Assembly (NCBI GenBank): GCA_007128675.1
Contig: SKWY01000490.1
Coordinates: forward strand, 1 to 9,860
DNA: 9,860 nucleotides
DNA from: Deltaproteobacteria bacterium
GTDB taxonomy: Bacteria; Myxococcota; Myxococcia; SLRQ01
Reading direction: 5' to 3'
Part shown: in pieces, positions 5,530 through 9,860 of the stretch
How positions within the stretch are numbered: position 1 is the first letter of the stretch
Layout: each line of letters opens with the position of its first letter
Program-made: the position numbers and the translations under genes
Notes under the pieces: model-generated
Told to the model about the DNA's origin: nothing
The model's input: the letters and a program-made list of their open reading frames with translations, nothing else
Databases searched by the model: none

Positions 5530-7551
5530 TCAAGAGGCTTGGTGCTCCGAAATAGCCTTTCGGCTGTCCCGCGTTATCAGCGTGCCTTCGACGATCTTCT
5601 TGGGCTGTGAGGGTAAAGCCAGCTCTGGCTGCTGGACCATCTTGCGATGGAGAAGCATCGTGGACAGGACGCCAACGAGGGCCATTTCGTCTGTCTCGCT
5701 GACACCGACATCGAGGTTCCTCCGGCACTTCTCCACCAGGCGAGAGACGGCAAGTGGGGAGAACAGTCCGGCCTTCTCCACCGTTTGCGGATGAAGTGAC
5801 TCCTCGACGTATTCCGGAGAGCTTTTCCCTATGAATGCCGCTAGGATTGGTGCCCGATAGGGACGCTTCTCTCGCTCTACAACCTTATCGGGGAGGAGGC
5901 TTGTGACGGCTTTTCGAAGCAAATGTTTCTCTCGCAAGCCGCGAAGGCGAAGTCGCTCCGGGATTCGTGCGGCTAGCTCGGCTACTCGGCAGTCCAGAAA
6001 GGGGAAGCGGCCCTCCACGGAGTTGCCCATCAGCATGCGGTCGCCTTGTGCGTGGAGGAGGTATCCTTGCATGAAGGTGTGGATCTCGAGGTACTGGGCT
6101 CGACTCAATGGGCCAATGCTCGAGAACCAGCTTGGAAGGCGAGCGATGAGCCGCTCCTCTGGATCTTCTTGACTTGTGGATTCGATTACCTCTTGCCGCA
6201 ACAAACGGAGTCCGCGTGCCGCGTTCTTGAAGCGGATTCGATGGCTGTACAGGGGGTGCGACGTCTCATGTAATCCAACCCCGAAAAAGGATTCCAATAA
6301 GGCACCGCTAGCGGAGATCGAGCGCGGAAGGTACGGGTAGAGACGACGGAGGAGAGCCGCACGCGTAGAAGAGCTATGCTCCCGGGACCAAAACCTTCTC
6401 ACCATGGTCTCGCGAAAGATATTGTATCCAGCGAAAAGCTCATCGGCGCCTTCACCAGTCAGAACTACTTTGAATCCCGAGGTTCGCACAAGTCGCGACA
6501 AACGAAGGAGTGGAGCGGGGGCCGTACGTAGCATCGGACACTCGGCAAGTGCGATCACATGCGGAAAATCGGCCGCGATGTCCGCGCCATCGACCTGTAG
6601 GTGCTCGAGCTGCAGCCCAAGCTTTCCAGCCATAATCTCCTGGAATGATGTTTCATCGTAGCGAGGGTCGGTGAACCCGATCCCGAACCCTTGAAGGGCG
6701 CGGCTCGTATGTCGCCTCGCGAGCGCAGTCGTGACGGAAGAGTCGAGACCTCCGCTGACATACACACCGACCGGGACATCCGCACGAAGTCTTATTCGTG
6801 TTGCATCCTCCAGCTGGACGAGCAGCTGCTCGGCCATTTCGTCGCTCGTACCTGAGAGATACTGGTCGGGCGGGACGAAAGGGACGTCCCACCACTTGCT
6901 CATCTGACGCGTGCCATTTGCTCGGATGCGTAGGAAGTGACCGGGTGGAAGCTCGCGGACTCCAGCAAAGGCGGTGCGATCAGGTAGCGTGCTCCACATG
7001 GTGAAGACGTCAATCAAAGCCCTGGGATCGATGTCTCGTACCAGATTTGGATGACGAAGCAGTGCTTTGATCTCCGATGCAAAACAGAGATCGCCGCCTG
7101 GTTCCGCCAAGAACAAGGGGCGTATCCCGAATCGGTCACGCGCAAGGAACAGCTCTTGCAACTGGTGATCCCAGATAGCGAAAGCAAACTCGCCATTCAG
7201 CTTACAGAGGCAGTCGGGCCCCCACTGCTCGTAAGCGTGTACGAGTACTTCCGTGTCGCTACGACTGGAAAAGACATGACCTAGGCCACAGAGTTCTTCG
7301 GTCAGCTCGGGGTAGTTGTAGATCTCCCCATTCTGTACGACCCAGTAGCGGCCACTTTCATTGCCGATAGGCTGATCGCCGCCCAATATGTCAATGATCG
7401 ACAATCGGGTATTCACCATACCGAAGGAGCCGTCGATGTAGAGACCGGCGCCGTCGGGCCCACGATGCGTCAGCTCGCCAGCCATCTCCAGAAGGAGACT
7501 GCTGCTAGCCGCGGTGCCATGCCCAGAGAGTAACCCGGCGATTCCGCACAT
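5530..7551 (-). CDS. asnB: Asparagine synthetase, glutamine-hydrolysing (AsnB type)
   Basis: 673 residues. Uses glutamine and ATP to amidate aspartate. The start is fixed because Cys2 of MCGIAG is the glutaminase nucleophile, and GAGG lies nine bases before the ATG. Class II glutaminase domain, residues 2-~190: Arg49 in RLSIID, NGEIYN at 74-79 and Asp99 in RSDTEV are all present. Synthetase domain from ~235: the PP-loop SGGLDSS at 266-272, GEGADELFAGY at 366-376 and GDRMLMGNSVEGRFPFLD at ~503-520. The last ~30 residues are polar and not recognised. Both active sites look complete. The length is slightly above the ~630 usual for Bacillus-type AsnB. It is alone on its strand, divergent from the TIMP-like gene and convergent with glnA. 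Some AsnB homologues amidate other carboxylates (cell wall or secondary metabolites), which sequence alone cannot exclude. Confidence 0.92.
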   Translation of the reverse strand: MCGIAGLLSGHGTAASSSLLLEMAGELTHRGPDGAGLYIDGSFGMVNTRLSIIDILGGDQPIGNESGRYWVVQNGEIYNYPELTEELCGLGHVFSSRSDTEVLVHAYEQWGPDCLCKLNGEFAFAIWDHQLQELFLARDRFGIRPLFLAEPGGDLCFASEIKALLRHPNLVRDIDPRALIDVFTMWSTLPDRTAFAGVRELPPGHFLRIRANGTRQMSKWWDVPFVPPDQYLSGTSDEMAEQLLVQLEDATRIRLRADVPVGVYVSGGLDSSVTTALARRHTSRALQGFGIGFTDPRYDETSFQEIMAGKLGLQLEHLQVDGADIAADFPHVIALAECPMLRTAPAPLLRLSRLVRTSGFKVVLTGEGADELFAGYNIFRETMVRRFWSREHSSSTRAALLRRLYPYLPRSISASGALLESFFGVGLHETSHPLYSHRIRFKNAARGLRLLRQEVIESTSQEDPEERLIARLPSWFSSIGPLSRAQYLEIHTFMQGYLLHAQGDRMLMGNSVEGRFPFLDCRVAELAARIPERLRLRGLREKHLLRKAVTSLLPDKVVEREKRPYRAPILAAFIGKSSPEYVEESLHPQTVEKAGLFSPLAVSRLVEKCRRNLDVGVSETDEMALVGVLSTMLLHRKMVQQPELALPSQPKKIVEGTLITRDSRKAISEHQAS

Positions 7552-7936
7552 TTCTCATGACCTCGGCGTGGGGCGGCGTGGTCCGCTGCTCTCTTGAGTT
7601 ATGGACTGGACCGCCGGTCAGCAAGGGTGGCTCCTGCCGACGCCTCCGAAGGAGAGCGGCCCTTGCCGGTCCGAAACGGAAGATGGATGATCACCAGGGC
7701 AAAGGCTCCACCTTCTCTTGTCGTGCGTTCGACAGGGCCATGACGGCGCGATGCGAAGGGGCCATCAATGAGTGAGCCTACATCCGGGCAGGAGTGAGCA
7801 CCGGTAAGTTCTAGCGCTGCTGTGTCCTACTCGCACCGCCGGGGCATTGTGCTGCAAGTCGAGCCAAGACTCTATGGAGGCTCATGTGTACCTCTGGTAT
7901 GCTTGAGCTTGGTCAACCGCAAAGGGGGACTCAAAG
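7552..7936. other. 385-bp divergent intergenic region
   Basis: It must carry the asnB promoter (leftward) and that of the TIMP-like gene (rightward). An open frame at 7557-7775 on + encodes an Arg/Ser-rich peptide with no recognisable domain and no good ribosome site, so it is not called. GAGTGAGC is repeated directly at 7770-7777 and 7792-7799, 22 bp apart (two helical turns). A weak leftward -10-like CATAAC (complement of 7598-7603) has a poor -35. No RNA gene or riboswitch was recognised. Confidence 0.5.
7895..7903 (+). promoter_or_regulatory. Possible extended -10 element (TGGTATGCT) for the TIMP-like gene
   Basis: TG-N-TATGCT resembles an extended -10 box and sits 33 bp before the ATG at 7937, a reasonable leader length. 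No TTGACA-like -35 is visible 16-18 bp upstream, which extended -10 promoters can tolerate. The GGGGG at 7924-7928 would be the ribosome site. Confidence 0.25.
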
Positions 7937-8833
7937 ATGCGCGCGCTAACATTCTGTCTATTTCTTCTGACTAGTGCACTAATCTTGCTTGTCCCCTCGG
8001 TTGCTGAGGCATGTAGCTGCAGGCCGGCGTCTCAAGAGGAGCACTTTGAGAGAGCGGATGTAGTGGTGGCCGGAGTAGTCAGAGAACGTAGCAGGCAGTC
8101 CATGTCGACCCAGTACACGATTAGGGTACAGCACACACTGAAGGGCTCATGGCGCTCGAGCTTCACCTTTGGATCGACCAGAACAATGTGTGGTGTCTTT
8201 TTTTCCGAAGGCGACCTTGTCATAGTCTACGCTCGTAGAACAGAGCACGGCACCTACAGCACCAACAAATGTACGCCAACTGCCAGAATCTCACGGGAAG
8301 AGCTAGCGAGGCTGGTTCCAACGGGCACCGGAAGCACTTCCGTGAGGAAGGAACCTGTCTCGGATCCCAACTCCCCCGCCGCTGATTGCGCTCGTTGGCT
8401 GGAGCCCGGACATAGAGCTCTTGCAGCGGAGAGGTGGGAGGTGGCGATCTCGATCTACAAACGCCTTGGCGCTGACGACCAGGATAGGGCAAGCAGCTGT
8501 CCCCTCGACGAGAGTCTGGAGCTTGCCCGCCAGTTCTTGCGAAAGGAGCGAGAGGCCATCGCCGCTCTCGAGGGCGGCGACTTCCAGACCGCGGTAACTC
8601 TTGTGAACGTCAGCCGCGTCCTCCCACCATACGACTACTTGACTGAAACCGTCCAAAACGAGTCCATCCGGTGGAGAGTGCTCGTGGAGGGAGTAGCCGC
8701 CACCGACTCGTACATCAAGGGGGAACAGTGCGATGAGGCACGCGCGGTCTTGAACGCCCTATATCGACTAAGCGCATCCGATCCTCGTGTTGTCGACGTA
8801 GCATCGCGGGTTTGGGATGCGTGTAATCGTTGA
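7937..8833 (+). CDS. Secreted TIMP/netrin-like domain protein with helical C-terminal region
   Basis: 298 residues. Signal peptide 1-25 ending A-E-A, so type I signal peptidase would leave Cys26 as the first residue; this is not a lipobox. The mature protein opens CSCRP, followed by ADVVVAGVV, a beta strand, LKG, MCGVFFSEGDLVIVYA and NKC. This is the layout of TIMP/netrin-like (NTR) domains, with Cys26, Cys28, Cys85 and Cys112 placed to form two disulfides. In animal TIMPs the free N-terminal Cys chelates the metalloprotease zinc; whether bacterial versions do this is not established. Residues ~150-298 are alpha-helical with Ala/Leu patterns like degenerate TPRs and carry four more Cys (151, 188, 265, 296), making eight in the mature chain. 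It is probably periplasmic or exported. Its TGA overlaps the ATG of the next reading frame. Confidence 0.75.
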   Translation: MRALTFCLFLLTSALILLVPSVAEACSCRPASQEEHFERADVVVAGVVRERSRQSMSTQYTIRVQHTLKGSWRSSFTFGSTRTMCGVFFSEGDLVIVYARRTEHGTYSTNKCTPTARISREELARLVPTGTGSTSVRKEPVSDPNSPAADCARWLEPGHRALAAERWEVAISIYKRLGADDQDRASSCPLDESLELARQFLRKEREAIAALEGGDFQTAVTLVNVSRVLPPYDYLTETVQNESIRWRVLVEGVAATDSYIKGEQCDEARAVLNALYRLSASDPRVVDVASRVWDACNR

Positions 8834-9546
8834 TGGATCGTGGGCGCCAAGTCGCACGATTGGCTCAAGGCCACGATGCCGACGGAGGAGAAATGGGGAG
8901 CTGGGAAATGGCGACCTTGGCGGGGGCAGGCGGACTGCGTTCGACACCCGGGGACATGATGCGCTTCCTGGAAGCGAATCTCAACGCCGAGGTCACGCCT
9001 CTTCAAGATGTGCTTGCGCACGCTCGAGAGCTTCACGGACCCTTCGATGACGCCAACGCCATGGGGCTCGGTTGGCTTGTCTCTTCAACGGGGGTTCGCT
9101 GGCACAACGGTCAAACTTATGGTCACCATGCCTTCATCGCCTTCGACCCTGACGAGGGTTGGGGACTGGCACTGCTCTCCAACACGGCCAGTCACCAAGT
9201 GACTGCTCTTGGGCAAGCGATATCCAAGTTCCTAGAGGGACGACAATTCAACTCGCTCGAGCTACCTCCAAAGATAGTAGAGCTCCCCCTTGAGATTCTA
9301 AAACGATATGTCGGACGCTATGAGTTGGCTCCAGGCGCAGAGTTCACCATGACCTTGAAGGAGGGGGTGCTCCACGCACATTTGATGGATCAGCGGTCTC
9401 TGCCCATCTACCCGAAGAGTGAGACCCGATTTTTCTATCGCGCCGGTCCCGCTTCTCTCGAGTTCGAGGTGAGCGAAGAGGGAGACGTGACGGGGCTGAT
9501 CTTTCGTCAAGTTGAAACAGAAGCGCCGGCTAGGCGTCTGCCATGA
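8833..9546 (+). pseudogene. 5'-truncated beta-lactamase-family serine hydrolase with DUF3471-like tail
   Basis: 237 codons from the ATG at 8833; a TAA at 8824-8826 blocks extension upstream. Homology begins at once (ARLAQGHDADG at residues 8-18) with the late part of a class C beta-lactamase/esterase domain: LAGAGGLRSTPGDMMRFLE, then HNGQTYG (91-97), equivalent to the KTG box, and GLALLSN. A DUF3471-like C-terminal domain follows (~150-230: LKRYVGRYEL, FFYRAGPASLEFEV). Missing is everything before: the signal peptide, S-x-x-K nucleophile and Y-x-N motif, roughly the first 200 residues of a normal gene. It therefore cannot be a working hydrolase. The frame itself is undamaged to its stop, so the truncation may be recent or the product retained. 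The start overlaps the preceding stop (TGATG), so a peptide could be made by coupling; no good ribosome site is seen. Confidence 0.75.
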
Positions 9547-9649
9547 TGCCGCCAAGCTCTTCCGCGGCGATAGGGCAGACAAGGCGTTCACTTTCGAATT
9601 GCCGAGGGAGTACCGGCGCGACGACTTCGAGCTTCTGGGTGTTGGATGA
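9512..9649 (+). pseudogene. Short coding-like stretch, possible gene remnant
   Basis: A + frame open from 9500 (possible TTG start at 9512) to TGA at 9647-9649 encodes about 45 residues ending AFTFELPREYRRDDFELLGVG. It looks real in composition: most third codon positions are G or C and the peptide is balanced in charge and hydrophobicity. It overlaps the end of the truncated hydrolase in another frame and has no ribosome site. I do not recognise the family. It may be the tail of a lost gene brought together with its neighbours by deletion, or chance. Confidence 0.22.
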
Positions 9650-9859
9650 CCCCTGGCCGAACCGCCGCAGCGCTACCTGTGACCCAGCAGAATCAAGTCT
9701 CTTAGTCGCTTCTCCGAAGGGCTGTTGGCGCGATTGAAGCGGATTACTACCTGCTCGCCGGCTGCGGTTATCTCGGTCGGTCCAGAAGTCAATCTCCTTG
9801 GTGAGCCGCTCGTGGACGGCCTTGAGCGTCTTATCCACATGCTCGATTCGACGGGTGGC
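9530..9859 (-). pseudogene. Broken helicase-like C-terminal segment (enters from the right edge)
   Basis: The frame is open on the - strand from the window edge to the stop at 9530-9532 (110 codons). The first ~26 residues contain RRIEHVDKTLKAV and HERLTKEIDFW, which recalls a conserved charged helical segment near the C-terminus of large SNF2/DEAD-type helicases (family reading ~EKTLKAVHERLTKEINYWDHRA). From about base 9775 leftward the resemblance stops and the sequence turns Ser/Arg/Gln-rich. Just there another - frame becomes more protein-like (ITAAGEQVVIRFNRANS, ending at TAG 9673-9675). This suggests a frameshift plus deletion, or a junction with a different remnant. The family call is from memory of the motif and needs a search. 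Confidence 0.35.
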
Positions 9860-9860
9860 A

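Noticed and set aside
7557..7775. 72-codon + frame between asnB and the TIMP-like gene
   Set aside because: No ribosome site, Arg/Ser-biased composition and overlap with the expected asnB promoter region.
107..9464. Many CTCGAG palindromes across the window
   Set aside because: They lie mostly inside genes, generally where Leu-Glu or Ser-Arg codon pairs in GC-rich usage produce the hexamer. No regular spacing was seen.

Overview
The window is about 57-58% G+C by eye. It looks like a chromosomal stretch of a Gram-negative bacterium, most plausibly a deltaproteobacterium in the broad sense (Myxococcota/Desulfobacterota-like). The pointers are an ATP-grasp/HprK-like kinase pair of the 'GAK' type, a lipoprotein built of Ig-like modules, a TIMP/netrin-like secreted protein and a DUF3471-tailed beta-lactamase-like serine hydrolase. 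None of these fixes the genus, so the taxonomic call is an inference. No rRNA, tRNA, CRISPR array, transposase or attachment site was recognised.

Layout on the + strand, left to right. (1) The 3' half of a RimK-like ATP-grasp ligase runs in from the left edge and overlaps by 4 bp (ATGA) an HprK-related P-loop kinase: a translationally coupled pair. (2) A 180-bp gap holds a perfect 16-bp palindrome and two hairpins. (3) A 517-residue lipoprotein with three tandem Ig-like repeats, a fourth beta-rich module and a DUF2141-like C-terminal domain is followed 39 bp later by a small SRPBCC-like protein. The latter's ribosome binding site lies in a possible hairpin. (4) A 264-bp gap with inverted and direct repeats precedes glnA, which encodes a type I-alpha glutamine synthetase with a 30-residue N-terminal extension. 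(5) asnB, a glutamine-hydrolysing asparagine synthetase, lies on the - strand, convergent with glnA. (6) After a 385-bp divergent intergenic region comes a secreted TIMP-like protein. Its stop codon overlaps the start of a 5'-truncated beta-lactamase-family gene that has lost its catalytic N-terminal half. (7) The right end looks like gene debris: a short coding-like + strand stretch and, on the - strand, what appears to be a broken helicase C-terminal segment entering from the right edge.

Functionally, the middle is a glutamate/glutamine/asparagine nitrogen module. GlnA makes glutamine and AsnB spends it to make asparagine (or to amidate a related substrate). The ATP-grasp enzyme beside it belongs to a superfamily that often ligates amino acids such as glutamate, so the whole neighbourhood could share that pool, but no sequence evidence ties the kinase pair to glnA or asnB. 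The right end (8.8-9.86 kb) looks like a recombination-scarred accessory junction. The candidates most worth following are the kinase/ligase pair beside glnA, the exact junction at 8833, and the regulatory-looking repeats upstream of glnA.
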